Shown: positions 1-11,169, counted from the first letter of the stretch. The stretch: 48,379 nucleotides of DNA from Chiua virens (GCA_019787685.1 JAHNUO010000078.1:1-48379); one strand, 5' to 3'. Made by a program: numbers and translations. The notes: generated by a model not told the origin, from the letters alone.

Positions 1-607
1 TAGATATTCAGAAATGGGTCAGTTCATTTCACACACTTCTTATCTTGCTTAGATTTACATTTCACACAATTTGCCATTAATTTCACCTTGCATATGACAC
101 AAATCATCCTTATATTTGCCTTGGATTACTTGCATTTTGTTATCATATTGTGTTTATGTTGGATACATATTATTGTCAATGTTTCTGTGGCATGTTTTTT
201 TTTTTTTGGCCGACATAATTGTCAAATTGTGCTCAAATCATAGTCAGACATCACTCAGACTATGGTCTGCCTAGTGTAATTGTTTGGTCACTTGATAGTC
301 ACATTACTGCAAGATTTCTGGTAGACCATGGTGATGGTGGTAAGGGCATGGTGGTCCATTGGTATCCTAAGTCAGCAGACACAGTGCAGTTGAGCTAAAG
401 CCCAGGATCCTATTCCTGATATACCCAAGGCCTGATTTTGTATTGCATTTGCTCCAGCATTTTTAGAACAGCTGTAACAGCACATCGATGGCAGGTATTT
501 AAACAAGGTCTCTGCCAGTGAAACATGGAAATTGTTAAGTTAGTCAGCATTGGGTGAGAATATCACTCTGACATGCCCACAGTGAAATCATCACTAGGTA
601 GCATTAG
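1..607. other. AT-rich intergenic DNA
   Basis: No coding pattern seen. A poly-T run lies near 190-207. From about 540 onward the sequence begins to resemble degenerate units of the downstream minisatellite, with partial CAGCATTGGGTGAGAATATC and CATGCCCACAGTGA segments, so the array probably decays into this flank. Confidence 0.6.
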
Positions 608-3028
608 GTAGGCATGTCAATCTTGCTGCAACATGTCCTTCGTGGAGGGCCATGCACACAGTGAGATCATCATTAATCAACACTGGGTAGGAACTGACTT
701 GTAGCATGTCCTTCCTGGAGGGACATGCACACAGTGAGAGTATCATTAGTCAGCATTGGGTCAGAATATCACTCTAGCCTACAACATGTCCTTCCTGGAG
801 GGACATGTACATTGTGAGACCACCATTAGTCAGCATTGGGTAAGACTATCACTCTGGCCTACAGCATGTCCTTCCTGGAGGGACATGCACACTGTGAGAT
901 CACCATTAGTCAACATTGGGTCAGAATATCACTTTGGCCTACAGCATGTCCTTCCTGGAGGGACATGCACACTGTGAGATCACCATTAGTCAGCTTGGGT
1001 AAGAATATCACTGTGGCCTGCAGCATGTCCTTCCTGGAGGGACATGTACACTGTGAGACCACCATTAGTCAGCATTGAGTAAGACTATCACTCTGGCCTA
1101 CAGCATGTCCTTCCTGGAGGGACATGCACACTGTGAGATTGCCATTAGTCAGCTTGTGTGAGAATATCACTCTGGCCTGCAGCATGTCCTTCCTGGAGGG
1201 ACATGCACACTGTGAGATCACCATTAGTCAGCATTGGATCAGAATATCACTGTGGCCTGCAGCATGTCCTTCCTGGAGGGACATACACACTGTGAGATCA
1301 CCATTAGTCAGCATTGGGTCAGAATACCACTCTGGCCTGCAGCATGTCCTTCCTGGAGGGACATGCATACTGTGAGATTGCCATTAGTCAGCTTGTGTGA
1401 GAATATCACTCTGGCCTGCAGCATGTCCTTCCTGGAGGGACATGCACACTGTGAGATCACCATTAGTCAGCATTGGATCAGAATATCACTCTGGCCTGCA
1501 GCATGTCCTTCCTGGAGGGACATGCACACTGTGAGATCACCATTAGTCAGCATTGGGTCAGAATACCACTCTGGCCTGCAGCATTCCTTCCTGGAGGGAC
1601 ATGCATACTGTGAGATTGCCATTAGTCAGCTTGTGTGAGAATATCACTCTGGCCTGCAGCATGTCCTTCCTGGAGGGACATGCATACTGTGAGATTGCCA
1701 TTAGTCAGCTTGTGTGAGAATATCACTCTGGCCTGCAGCATGTCCTTCCTGGAGGGACATGCACACTATGAGATCACCATTAGTCAGCATTGGATCAGAA
1801 TATCACTCTGGCCTGCAGCATGTCCTTCCTGGAGGGACATACACACTGTGAGATCACCATTAGTCAGCATTGGATCAGCATATCACTCTGGCCTGCAGCA
1901 TGTCCTTCCTGGAGGGACATACACACTGTGAGATCACCATTAGTCAGCATTGGGTCAGAATACCACTCTGGCCTGCAGCATGTCCTTCCTGGAGGGACAT
2001 GCACACTGTGAGATTGCCATTAGTCAGCTTGTGTGAGAATATCACTCTGGCCTGCAGCATGTCCTTCCTGGAGGGACATGCACACTGTGAGATCACCATT
2101 AGTCACCATTGGGTGGAAATATCACTGTGGCCTGCAGCATGTCCTTCCTGGAGGGACATGCACACTGTGAGATCACCATTAGTCACCATTGGGTGGGAAT
2201 ATCACTGTGGCCTGAAGCATGTCCTTCCTGGAGGGACATGCACATAGTGAGAGTATCATTAGTTACCATTGGGTAGGAATATCACTGTGGCCTGTAGCAT
2301 GTCCTTCCTGGAGGGACATGCACACTATGAGATTACCCTTAGTCACCATTGGGTGGCAATATCACTGTGGCCTGAAGCATGTCCTTCCTGGAGGGACATG
2401 CACATAGTGAGAGTATCATTAGTTACCATTGGGTAGGAATATCACTGTGGCCTGTAGCATGTCCTTCCTGGAGGGACATGCACACTATGAGATTACCCTT
2501 AGTCACCATTGGGTGGCAATATCACTGTGGCCTGCAGCATGTCCTTCCTGGAGGGACATGCACACTATGAGATTACCCTTAGTCACCATTGGGTGGGAAT
2601 ATCACTGTGGCCTGTAGCATGTCCTTCCTGGAGGGACATGCACATTGTGAGATCAGCATTAGTCTCCATTGGGTGGGAATATCACTGTGGCCTGTAGCAT
2701 GTCCTTCTTGGAGGGACATGTCTACTGTCAAATCTCAATTAGTCAGCATTATGCCCATGTCTGGCTGTCCTTCCTGGAAGGACAGAACATAGTCCAGAAT
2801 CACAATGGGACATATACTTTGTGATATAAAGAAGACATCACATGACAATTCTTCCCATGTGTGAGTGTCCTTCCTAGAGGGACATATCAGATATTGAAGC
2901 TCTAGAGATCACATAAGCTAGGGTATTTTACCCATGTGTAGGATGTCCCTCTAGGAGGGACATGTCATGAGTATAATATCAGAAAAACAGAAAAAACTAG
3001 ACCCTAGGGAGTGTAAAATGTGCTCATA
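608..3028. repeat. 80-bp palindromic minisatellite, array 1
   Basis: About 26 head-to-tail units with a period near 80 bp (some 78-79). Each unit carries an imperfect palindrome: arms CATGTCCTTCC and GGAGGGACATG separated by one T. Unit types are interspersed in higher-order order, for example units with a GCTTGTGTGAGA junction alternate with GCATTGGATCAGA units. After about 2,760 the units degenerate but keep a TGTCC..GGACA stem. The array and its flanks recur at 16166-17594, and both copies end with the same tail (AGTGTAAAATGTGCTCATA). Because 80 is not a multiple of 3, apparent ORFs of 60-130 codons cycle through all frames and are artefacts. Confidence 0.97.
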
Positions 3029-3712
3029 ACCTACGCAGGAGTCGTTCAGCCATCGGGAGAGATTAGAATGGCCTGTCTAATCACATCTTCGTGTATCATT
3101 CGGAGCGTGGGATGAAACGAAATTCTGCTTATGTGGGCACACACTATGCAAACATACGACACATCTGGTGTGTCCGATTAGACCGATTCACGCGAGTGTC
3201 TTTGCTCACTCTTGCTCTGCTGATTCTAGATCATGTTTTGAGCTTTCCTCGTTGATGCAGTGGGTTCGGGAGGTTGAGAGTGTGTCTGGGATGATGGTTT
3301 GGCAGTTTGGATGGCCTATGTGCGTGCGCTTTTGTGATTTCAAGTTTGTCTTTATTCCATTCAGACTGATCTGGCTTAGCTAGTTGTCGCGTTTTGACTC
3401 GTAGTGAGTCGTAGCGTGCGCCACTCGTTGTACCATCCTTCTAGGGACCTCTCCCATCGTATCCGACTCATCTCGAAGCATTTAGACACTGCTCTTTGCC
3501 TTCAGCGTCTCCCGAAGTCGATTGGATCATCTCCTGCTCTCCCGGACTTCTCTCTCAACATTGCGCCTTCATTTTGACGAAGCGCTCGATTCTGTCGCTT
3601 TGGGGACAGTCTAGGTAAGTGGGGAAGTCGTCTGATGTAGCCGCTTTGTTGTCCAGGTCGTTCGTTTCGTCTGGATCGGCCTGTTCGCCTTCCCTGCTCC
3701 TAGCTTGTTCTC
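3029..3712. other. unassigned stretch next to the gag remnant
   Basis: More GC-rich than the flanks. Short open frames exist on both strands, but none shows a recognisable motif or splice pattern. It could be the eroded 3' continuation of the gag-like fragment on the minus strand. I see nothing else. Confidence 0.4.
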
Positions 3713-4914
3713 TCAACAGATCGATCTCGTTTCTTTGACACTCCTGTTCCCATTGCCTCTATGACATTCCAGGGTACCATGGTCGATGTCTCCTGCGGCC
3801 GTTTCGCTTGAATCGCCTGGAGTCAGTTTTGGTAAGTCTTGCTCGCCTTCTCCTCCTCCAGGATGCTTATAACGACATAGCAGCTTCGTGCTCTTGAACC
3901 GCTCGTCTCCATCACTCCTAGAGCGTTCCATAGGACGTGGGTAAGCCTCTCCTACAACTGGTTCGTCGCCTAGGTCGTCTGGGTTGCATGAGATCGCTCT
4001 AGGCGAGTTCTCTTCCTTATTCTCCTTCGACCGTTCCCTGACACATTCTATTACTTCCGGCAGCTCTATTTGCTTGTTCCTAGCACTCCCAACACATCCC
4101 GATGGTTGCGACGCGTCTGCTTCGGGTTTGCTGTCCTGAGCTCCGTAGGTCGCTGACTTCCGTCTCTCCTCAAGCTTGGAGCTCTGGGGATCGTCCGTTG
4201 CGACTCACGCTGGGTTTGGGGCCCTGTTGACTTTCATCATCTCTGTCGTCGGCCATCGTTGATCGCCCATGCATCATTACGCTCGACATCTCTCCCTTGA
4301 TCGACGTCGTTAGGGGCTTTTTGGTGGTCTCCACCTTGTTCTGCGCACCTGCATCCATTTCATCAACCTTCCCATCAATTTCCGTGCCTGCGTTCGGGCT
4401 TGCGACGCTCTCAGCTCTCTCGGCTTCCTCACCATTCTCCATATGTGGAATTTTCGACTCCATTTTCGACATTTCGCACTTATTCGCTGCATCGGGGGCT
4501 GCTTGTGCTGTCTCATAGTGTTGTAGGGGTGCCGAATCGATTTATGAGGTATTCGTAGATGTCGTGTGCTGTCCGGAGGTGTAGGACGTATCTGAGAATT
4601 AATGGGTGAGAAGTGGAGGGTGCACGAACCACAGCAGAACATTTCAATGGGTAACCAGTAAGGGGTGAGTTGGATGTGACTAAATCCGAAGCTTTCACGA
4701 TGCTGCTTGTTTGAATGTGGATAGTACAGCAATGAACAGGACCGTTTGTAGTACCAACTCTTTCGATATTTCTCCATGGGATTCTAGTTGCAGCTGGTGG
4801 CAGGTTCAAGTTGGTCATCAAGCAGGTTGCACACTGTGGTCTGGTATGGAGTCTCCCGGTATGGTGTTGACGACGGTCTACTGCATGGATATACCTGCAA
4901 GGAATGACATCCAC
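3713..4914 (-). pseudogene. decayed copia-type gag-like remnant
   Basis: On the minus strand three frames carry consecutive protein-like pieces. The first (about 4914-4513) ends in TAHDIYEYLINRFGTPT, which resembles the end of the gag/UBN2-like domain of Ty1-copia elements. After a stop the next frame (about 4540-4170) gives a hydrophilic, Glu/Lys/Asp-rich stretch beginning MSKMESKIPHMENGEEAERA. A further +1 shift leads to a second hydrophilic stretch (about 4205-3713) ending ETRSIC. Such acidic, low-complexity tails follow gag in many fungal copia-like elements. No protease, integrase or reverse transcriptase is visible, and I found no LTRs. The assignment rests on the short conserved piece and the composition, so it is tentative; the frame breaks show the copy is dead or mis-spliced. 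Confidence 0.45.
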
Positions 4915-5486
4915 AAGGATATGTGTGGTGATGAATGAGCACCCATTGTTTGAACGCAGGTACTAGTCCCATACTTGGTCTTGTCATCCAAGGCACAATC
5001 CACAAGTGGTAGTAGTATCCGACAACATGTACATGACCAGGACTACAGTCTCTGATTTCCTGGGAAGCCTGGGTTACTATCGATCGTTATCTAGAATCAT
5101 AGTTAGTGATTGTTCTTCAAAGGCCATTCAAGGAAATTCTGTCCATGACATTCAATGCTGCTGGAAGGAGAACAGTTATGATTTCCGATTTGGGCTGTCA
5201 AAGCAGGAAACAGCTTGAAGGTACAAGTTTTGATGGTTGACATTTTGTGCATGAAACGGCACGAGTGGGACTCGGAGGAAGTGACTGTGGGCTGACAATC
5301 CATGACAAAACAACACCATTTAGCACACTGTATTGTTATGAGAAGGTCAAAGCTAATCTAAGGAGGATTGCTAGATATATGGCAGCAGTACAGGACATAA
5401 TTGTACGCCAATGAGGCTCACAAAGTCTCGCTTGCCTAAGTCTTAGAGATCTGATCGTTTCTGGCTTAACTGGACTGACTCAGAGT
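4915..5486. other. no gene seen
   Basis: Unannotated stretch between the gag remnant and the Zn2Cys6 fragment. It could hold further, unrecognisable 3' exons of the Zn2Cys6 gene on the minus strand (an ORF of 66 codons at 5103-5303), but no family motif is visible. Confidence 0.4.
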
Positions 5487-5873
5487 TTATCTGGATTCTA
5501 GACTCACTGGCCCTGAAAGAGATTCAGAATTGATGGTTGGCACCTTTGTCCTTCGTTTGGACTTGCAAGGATATTTGCATTTCAGGTGCCGTTTGGCACA
5601 TTGGCTGAAAAAAGGGTCAGGAGTAAGTACGACTTGGCAAAAATTGTGTCTCAGATCCATTGAATCTGCTACTCACACACATGTCCTGTTCTGGTTTTCT
5701 GCCAATGGCTGCAGCGGGTCACAAGCAATCTTCCTCTCTCGACAGAACAAACAAGCTAAAGCAGGCTTCTTATACAAGGGCAAAGAAAAAGACTTGGACG
5801 GCCAGGAATGGTAGTGATCTGAGCAAGTATCTGATGGGGGATATTGATGAGGAGGCTGGTGAAGGGAGCTCAT
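5487..5873 (-). CDS. truncated Zn2Cys6 transcription factor, DNA-binding domain only
   Basis: Two exons (5873-5677 and 5604-5487) flank a 72-nt intron starting GTGAGT and ending TTTTTTCAG. They join in phase to give 104 aa. Across the junction the six zinc ligands of a fungal binuclear cluster fall in place: C-x2-C-x6-C-x13-C-x2-C-x6-C. Exon 1 carries KKPALACLFCRERKIAC and exon 2 QCAKRHLKCKYP. The basic linker KSKRR follows. KKPALACLFC is the form typical of basidiomycete Zn2Cys6 proteins, which are nuclear DNA-binding regulators normally several hundred residues long. Here the frame stops 38 codons into exon 2. A possible GTGAGT donor before the stop may lead to a further exon that I cannot identify. 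Start chosen: MSSLHQPPHQYP. It sits among transposon debris, so it is probably a captured or decaying fragment. Confidence 0.65.
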
Positions 5874-6489
5874 ACTAGCTGAAGCACTGACTGGGAGGAG
5901 GAAAAGATGCAAACACTTGAACAAACTGTGATGCCATGCACCACGCGGATGGCTTGCTCCTTAACATTACATAATCAACAAGGACTGTACACTTTGAATA
6001 CTTGTGCTCCCACCAAAAACAATGCAAACCATGTTCTTAACATTTTGTATATCACACACACAAACATACACAGATCAGACACAATGCAGACAGACCCAAC
6101 TCCAGCTCCAGCCATCACATTCACTTCTGTAGTAAGGGTGTGTGGGTCAGAGGGAGCAAAAGGTGATATAGACTCTTACTGAAGCTGTGGCCTGCCTGGC
6201 CTTTCCTGCCACAAATTCCATCTCTCACCTTCAAGCCTGGCTCAAAGTATACTTGAGGTGCATCATAATGAGGTCAGTTACTGGCCAACAGTTAGAATAG
6301 TTGTCAAGGTCAGGAAATGCCTCTGTTGCCTAAGATGGGATAGATTAGGTGTGTATTGTGAGAGAAATGGTCACAGTGTGAACCTAATCATGGACAATCT
6401 TCAGTTGTGCAGGGTTCTGGGTGGAGGCATACTTTGTTACATCAAGATGTTGGTCAATGAGTCTTAAGGCTGTAAAATGCTCGAGATCT
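5874..6489. other. no gene seen
   Basis: AT-rich with short ORFs on both strands. Nothing recognisable. It may include the promoter side of the minus-strand Zn2Cys6 fragment. Confidence 0.45.
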
Positions 6490-6987
6490 TGATGGTTGTA
6501 CCTTGAACTTAGAGAAGACCTTGTAATTCCAGCCACCAGTACTCTCTAGGTTGTACCTGCCTCTTCCAGGTCATCCAGGCTTACTGGAAGGCTTTGGAAT
6601 CTTTAATTGCTCTAAGAGCACGCTTGATGTGGACTCACTAGTATCTGAAGCAGAATCTGAAAGGGAAGACAAAGATGAGTTTTTAGACAGGGATTCTGAG
6701 GCTGCATGGCCACAAGACCTAGCATGAGTCTGAGATTGCTGATGAGGTTGCACAGAGGGGTAAGGCAACTGGGTAGCACATTCTTGTCCTGTCTTTGAGC
6801 ACATGGGTGGGTCATTGACAGGAAAGTGCATGATGTTCTTGTTCTTTGAGAGTACTTCATCAGACAGGAGGCTGGGGGAGTGATAGGTATTGCCAAACAG
6901 TTCCAGCTGGTTGGTGTTACAATAGTTCTGGGTAGGACCTAGTGTAGCCACAAAAGCGCTAAGTATCAAGTGGCTATGATAACTCAA
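6490..6987 (-). pseudogene. fragment of a basidiomycete repeat-family protein (IPKP..PGRGxYNLE type)
   Basis: The minus strand reads a Ser-rich stretch (SSLSSLSDSASDTSESTSS) followed by LKIPKPSSKPG, then a TGA, then PGRGRYNLESTGGWNYKVF in the same frame. An IPKPxGEAGRPGRGGYNLE-like signature is, from memory, common in a large, uncharacterised, repeat-associated protein family of Agaricomycetes. The stop replaces the expected Arg codon and is explained by one CGA to TGA transition. The continuation ends at KFK before a possible GTACAA donor. The family's function is unknown to me. Low-copy homology search would settle the identity. Confidence 0.45.
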
Positions 6988-7033
6988 ACAACCACCACTT
7001 GGTATGCGGTGCGCTGAAGAGTTTCAAGAGGGT
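6936..7033. repeat. dispersed repeat, copy 1 (partner at 15237-15336)
   Basis: About 100 bp containing ACTCAAACAACCACCACTTG and GCGCTGAAGAGTTTCA, closely matching 15237-15336 in the same orientation. The second copy stops 12 bp before a solo LTR. It may be the edge of an older mobile element interrupted by later insertions. Confidence 0.7.
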
Positions 7034-7640
7034 TGTTGGTTAGTGAGTGGCTACCAACGAGATGAGTGAAGACTCAGGAAGTTTCCTAAGTTGTCCAGTT
7101 GAGAATCTATACTCTTGGGACTGAGGTTTCGAGGGTTGACTCAGGGAGTCCAAGTAGAGGTGAGGTACTTAGCTAGATTGTGGAGATCAAGACTAATGTA
7201 CAGGAGTATCTTGATGAGGTATTTATACATAGGGATAGGTACATGGACCAACGGACAAAGTGGGTGACCAAGAAGAGCAGAATAGACACAATTGGTCAAA
7301 GGAAGTTGTATGATGTGAAGGCAGTGGGTGATGATGAAGTGAAGATGACTAAGAGAAGAGAGTAAGTGATTAGGTTACGCTGATGTGGGTTGACTAAGCA
7401 AGAGGAATGAAGTATGGATGAATATAGGGAGATACCTAGTAATCAAGCATAGTGAAGTAGTATAAATGAGAAAAAGAAAAGAATCATAACAGTCAGTCAG
7501 CAATGAGGACAAGGCAGGGGGGTTAGAATTTTTGTTGTAAAACGGTGAGATGGGTGTGACCTTTGGTGGCATGATGAGCTTAGCAGGTAGGGCTGTGAAG
7601 GAGCATCTTGTATTTATGACCCAGTATGAATACTTGACGT
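7034..7640. other. no gene seen
   Basis: Low-complexity, purine-rich flank of the LTR element. ORFs are short and lack motifs. Confidence 0.45.
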
Positions 7641-8241
7641 TGAAGGTAATATATCCCGGCTGTAGTGCAATACTCAGGGGGATTGAAAGAAATAGAAAGA
7701 GGGTGAAGGAATGCGATTCCGTTCGACCCAGGGACAACACTGAGTTGGTGAATGACGAATAATGGTTTTTGAGTAGTCCAAGATGAATCCGGGGCGAATC
7801 CGGATTAAAACGGATAGAAAAGCGGACACGGCAGTCCGATCCGGATTGAGAAAATACAAGGAGAGCGAGAGAAAATGAATGTCGACCGAAAACGATGTGA
7901 GACAGATGCACACGGGCAAAGCTACTGTATTTTGTCAATACAGTGAATTTATAGTCCTCGGGAATACCCTCAGACTTGTCCTAAGTAAGGATAATAATAA
8001 AAAAAGAAGGTTTTCGTATGGTATAAAGTTCGAGAGGCACCCGAATGTCCCTGCAAGGGCTGTGTGACATGGTCTAGCCAATGCTAAGTACGAATAAGGA
8101 GCATCAAAAATAAAATAAAAGAGTCCGAGGCAAAACGGGCGCGGATACAGCAATCCGGATGAGACAGATCAGGATCGGGATCGGGTGACAACAGGGTGCG
8201 GAAATGTGCTATGCGAGCACAGGGAATACCTATTCCCTACA
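7641..8241 (-). repeat. LTR (3' LTR of the gag-only element)
   Basis: 601 bp. On the element strand it opens TGTAGGGAATAGGTATTCCC, a terminal inverted repeat (AGGGAATA / TATTCCCT). A TATA-like GGACTATAAATTC is present. It lacks about 14 bp (TTTGCACAAGCAGA region) seen in the other two copies. Confidence 0.92.
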
Positions 8242-8394
8242 CCCGATGGGGACTTTAGATGCTGACTGTCCCCAGTCAGCCCGATGTGTATGGGGATGTG
8301 ATTGGTGGTTCAACGTGACAGTTGCAGATGGCAGCGGATGGGTCCGGATACGCAAGGGTGACAGATACGTCGACAGAGATGGTGATGGCAATGA

Positions 8395-8462
8395 GAGTGA
8401 TGAGAGTGATGAGAGAGATGACGACAGAGATGACAAGAGTGATGATGGCTGCACAGTGATGA
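8395..8462. repeat. GATGA-type simple repeat
   Basis: Run of GAGAGTGATGAGAGTGATGA-like units inside the LTR element interior. It produces artificial Asp/Ser-rich or His/Ser-rich ORFs on the two strands. Confidence 0.8.
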
Positions 8463-9578
8463 TGATCCGCAAATGACAGGATTGGATAGTGATCGCGACA
8501 GTGTGATGCGTGGCTTTTCTGTGTGTCTGTTGTCTATGGTCTCGCGCATGAAGGCACGATGGATGAAGGATGGCCGTAATCTGCGATGCAAAGTGTGTGT
8601 AATGGTTTCGTGTTCATCGCAGTGATAGCATCTCTGGTATGTGTCGATCGTCCTGCATGAATTCTGCTTGTCCGCATGTGTCCGGTGTGATCCAATGTGA
8701 TCCGGTCGGCCGAGTTTGCTATCCGCTGCTTGCTGTGTGATCCGAATACGAAGAAAAGAACTGCATGGTTGAACGTGAAAGAGATGATAAGAAAGAGAAA
8801 AACAAAATGAAACCAATTGGCGAGTGTCCGACTCGGCTTGTCTTCGTCGTGCGTCTTTCGCGCCTATACCTGCAACGGATGCCCTTTTGTGATACCTAAA
8901 AACGTCCGGAAACAATCCGGATACGACCGGATAAAGTGCGTTGTGCCTATGCGCGTTCGAAGAGCAGAAGTGGTACGCAGCGGATGAGGGCACGAATTCT
9001 AGATGGTTGCAATAACAAAGTGGTGAATTGAGTGGTAGAAGAAATGAAAGGACTATACGATTGTGTGTTGGTTTTTCTATACGGTATTCTTTTCTTTTCT
9101 GCGATGGTTTCTTGTTCAATGAGTAATGATCGATCACCGGACTAAACCCGGGGTGAGATAGAGATCTGCCGGATGAATACCGGGGACAAAACAGAGATGA
9201 AATGGATATCAAAAGAATAATTTCAATGACTGAAATTGTGAAAATGCGAAAAGTTGCATGTAGAAACCGAGGTGGTCTTGTAGACCCCTCCCCCCTGGGT
9301 AGGCCATATCTGATGACCTCCCGGTCATCCAGATAATGCTGTGGAGAAAGGGTGAGGGCATCTCGATGATAGTGAAAAAAAAAGAAACAGTCAGATTCCC
9401 GGGTCGAAGGGAAAATGTGACCAAACCGTGTCAGCCGGGTCACCAAATAAACCCAATGTGGGCAGAGACGGCTGAAGCATAAACTGAAATGACAAGACGC
9501 ATGCATTAGTGTAAAATTGAGAGAGAGGGAAACGGATTGGGAGAGCAGCGAAGGGCATGCATAGTTTCGATAACCAGC

Positions 9579-10050
9579 TCAGAACCGATTGAACCGGTGA
9601 GGTATGGGTCCTTGGATACGGCTGTAAACGTAGAGATGGCAGCTTGGATGAGATGGGTGGTGGCATGGTTGCGGAAACGAGGGGTGAGGTTGATAGCAGT
9701 GAGGGCAGTTTGTTGAAAAAGAACGAGGGTGACGGGTGTGGCTGCAATGTGTGCACTTCATGGTGCATAGGAACTGCGCGGAAGAGTGTATTTAGCTTCA
9801 ATCCACGGCCGGAAACCGATCGAACCGGTGAGGTGCTCATCCTTGGATGCGGTCATAAATGCAGAGATGGCGGTTTGTTGAGGAAGGATGAGGGCAATGA
9901 GAGTGGCTGCAATTTGCACACTTCATGGGGTATAGGAACTGCGCAGAAGAGTGCGTTTAGCTTCGATACCTGGCCAGAAACCGATTGAACCGGCAAGGTA
10001 CTACAAATCCTCGGATACGGCTGTAAATGCAGCAACAGCGGTTTGGACAT
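9579..10050. repeat. internal tandem repeat of the LTR element
   Basis: Two long units and a partial third, starting near 9579, 9812 and 9987 and each opening with ACCGAT(T/C)GAACCGG. They share TGGATACGGCTGTAAA-like and GCTGCAATGTGTGCACTTCA-like blocks. The unit lengths differ (about 233 and 175 bp) because of an internal segment present only in the first. They lie at and just beyond the 3' end of the gag ORF. Confidence 0.75.
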
Positions 10051-11169
10051 GATAGGCAATGGGACAGCTTTAGGGATGAGAGACCAACTGGGCAATGTGG
10101 GTGGTGATGGATCCGACATGATCCGAGCTATCCGGATAGATGTTTTCAGTGATGTGGCCGGCGTGCTGCTATCGCAAACGGATGGCGATGATGGTGGATC
10201 CGGTGGTGATAAAACAGTTATGTCCTCTGGAGGCAAGTGAGGTGGTCGTGCTAAGCCAGGTGGGTGAGAGGGAAATGAGTGGGATGAGAGTATGCACCCA
10301 GTTGGCCGTTTTGTCATAGCCGAAAACGTCGATCTGCTGAGCTGCAATCCGGTACTATGTGACGGATGGGTAAGTGGTGGTGTGAGGTTCATCGGTGGCA
10401 ACTTCATAGTCATCCGAGGTGACAGAGGTGGCAAGGTTGGTGTGGTCGATGGTGAGAGCGATGGGGTGGACGAGTCGGGTTGTGACATATCTGAAGAGGG
10501 CGAAGGTGGTTGGATTGGTTGTGGTGATGGATCCGAGGGCGTCCGGATTGATGTATGCACGAGTACATCCAGTGGCAGAGAGATTGTGGCTGAGGAGGGT
10601 GAGCGTAGTGGGTGAGATGTGTTGGGGCAATCCGGTTCATCTTGCTCCTGTGTTTCGGCATGCGGTACTGCAAATTCGACAGCTGTGAGAGGCGGATCAG
10701 CACAGACGGGTTCAATTGAGACGTTACCGGATTGCTCAGGATTGCATTCTACTATCCTTGAATAGACCCGGATGGAATCACTTTGCAGCGTGTGATCTGC
10801 TAGATTCGACAAGGTGGATGCTGAGGCAAGGATGGGGTCGGTGGTGATGTCGATGGATGCTTCTGGAACGTAAAGTGGGTAGTCATCATCGTATGATGAG
10901 TACCAGTGCTGGACATCCGCTACGAACGTTGACCAATCTGGCTGTGCTGCGAGTACTTGCTGCGATGTCCGCCATAGCTTGGTGTCTTCTGGGTAGGCAT
11001 ACCAGATGGCTGTATTAATCTTCTGTGCATCCGTGAGTCTGATGCTTGTAGCTAACTGATCGACATGTTTCAAAAAGGCAGGTAACTGTGACGGAATGGT
11101 CGCATCGAAACGTGGGGCGCTAGAGGCAGTCCGGAAGGGCAGCTGTAGGAGATATCCGGGTGATGGCAT
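9853..11169 (-). CDS. retrotransposon gag-like protein
   Basis: Uninterrupted 438-aa ORF, the only long protein-like ORF in the element, starting about 250 nt downstream of the PBS. Residues 1-110 (containing LPAFLKHVDQLATSIRLTDA, INTAIWYAY, W.SFVADVQHWY-like segments) have the helical, aromatic-rich look of a fungal retrotransposon capsid region. The rest is Pro/Ser/Thr-rich low complexity and runs into the internal tandem repeat, so the C-terminus may vary between copies. No CCHC zinc knuckle is visible. By analogy it would form cytoplasmic virus-like particles packaging the element RNA. Start chosen because it is the first ATG after the PBS and precedes the conserved-looking part. Confidence 0.7.
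   Translation of the reverse strand: MPSPGYLLQLPFRTASSAPRFDATIPSQLPAFLKHVDQLATSIRLTDAQKINTAIWYAYPEDTKLWRTSQQVLAAQPDWSTFVADVQHWYSSYDDDYPLYVPEASIDITTDPILASASTLSNLADHTLQSDSIRVYSRIVECNPEQSGNVSIEPVCADPPLTAVEFAVPHAETQEQDEPDCPNTSHPLRSPSSATISLPLDVLVHTSIRTPSDPSPQPIQPPSPSSDMSQPDSSTPSLSPSTTPTLPPLSPRMTMKLPPMNLTPPLTHPSHSTGLQLSRSTFSAMTKRPTGCILSSHSFPSHPPGLARPPHLPPEDITVLSPPDPPSSPSVCDSSTPATSLKTSIRIARIMSDPSPPTLPSWSLIPKAVPLPIMSKPLLLHLQPYPRICSTLPVQSVSGQVSKLNALFCAVPIPHEVCKLQPLSLPSSFLNKPPSLHL

Noticed and set aside
756..2792. Overlapping ORFs of 60-134 codons rich in SFLEGH and CPSWRD
   Set aside because: They are products of an 80-bp tandem repeat read through three frames; the same happens at 16263-17315.
8310..9506. 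398-codon minus-strand ORF inside the LTR element
   Set aside because: Low-complexity composition partly from the GATGA simple repeat, no start context, no pol motif or gag similarity; probably chance openness.
10292..10715. Several 90-107-codon ORFs on both strands around 10.3-10.7 kb
   Set aside because: Shadows of the gag ORF's Pro/Ser/Thr-rich coding stretch.
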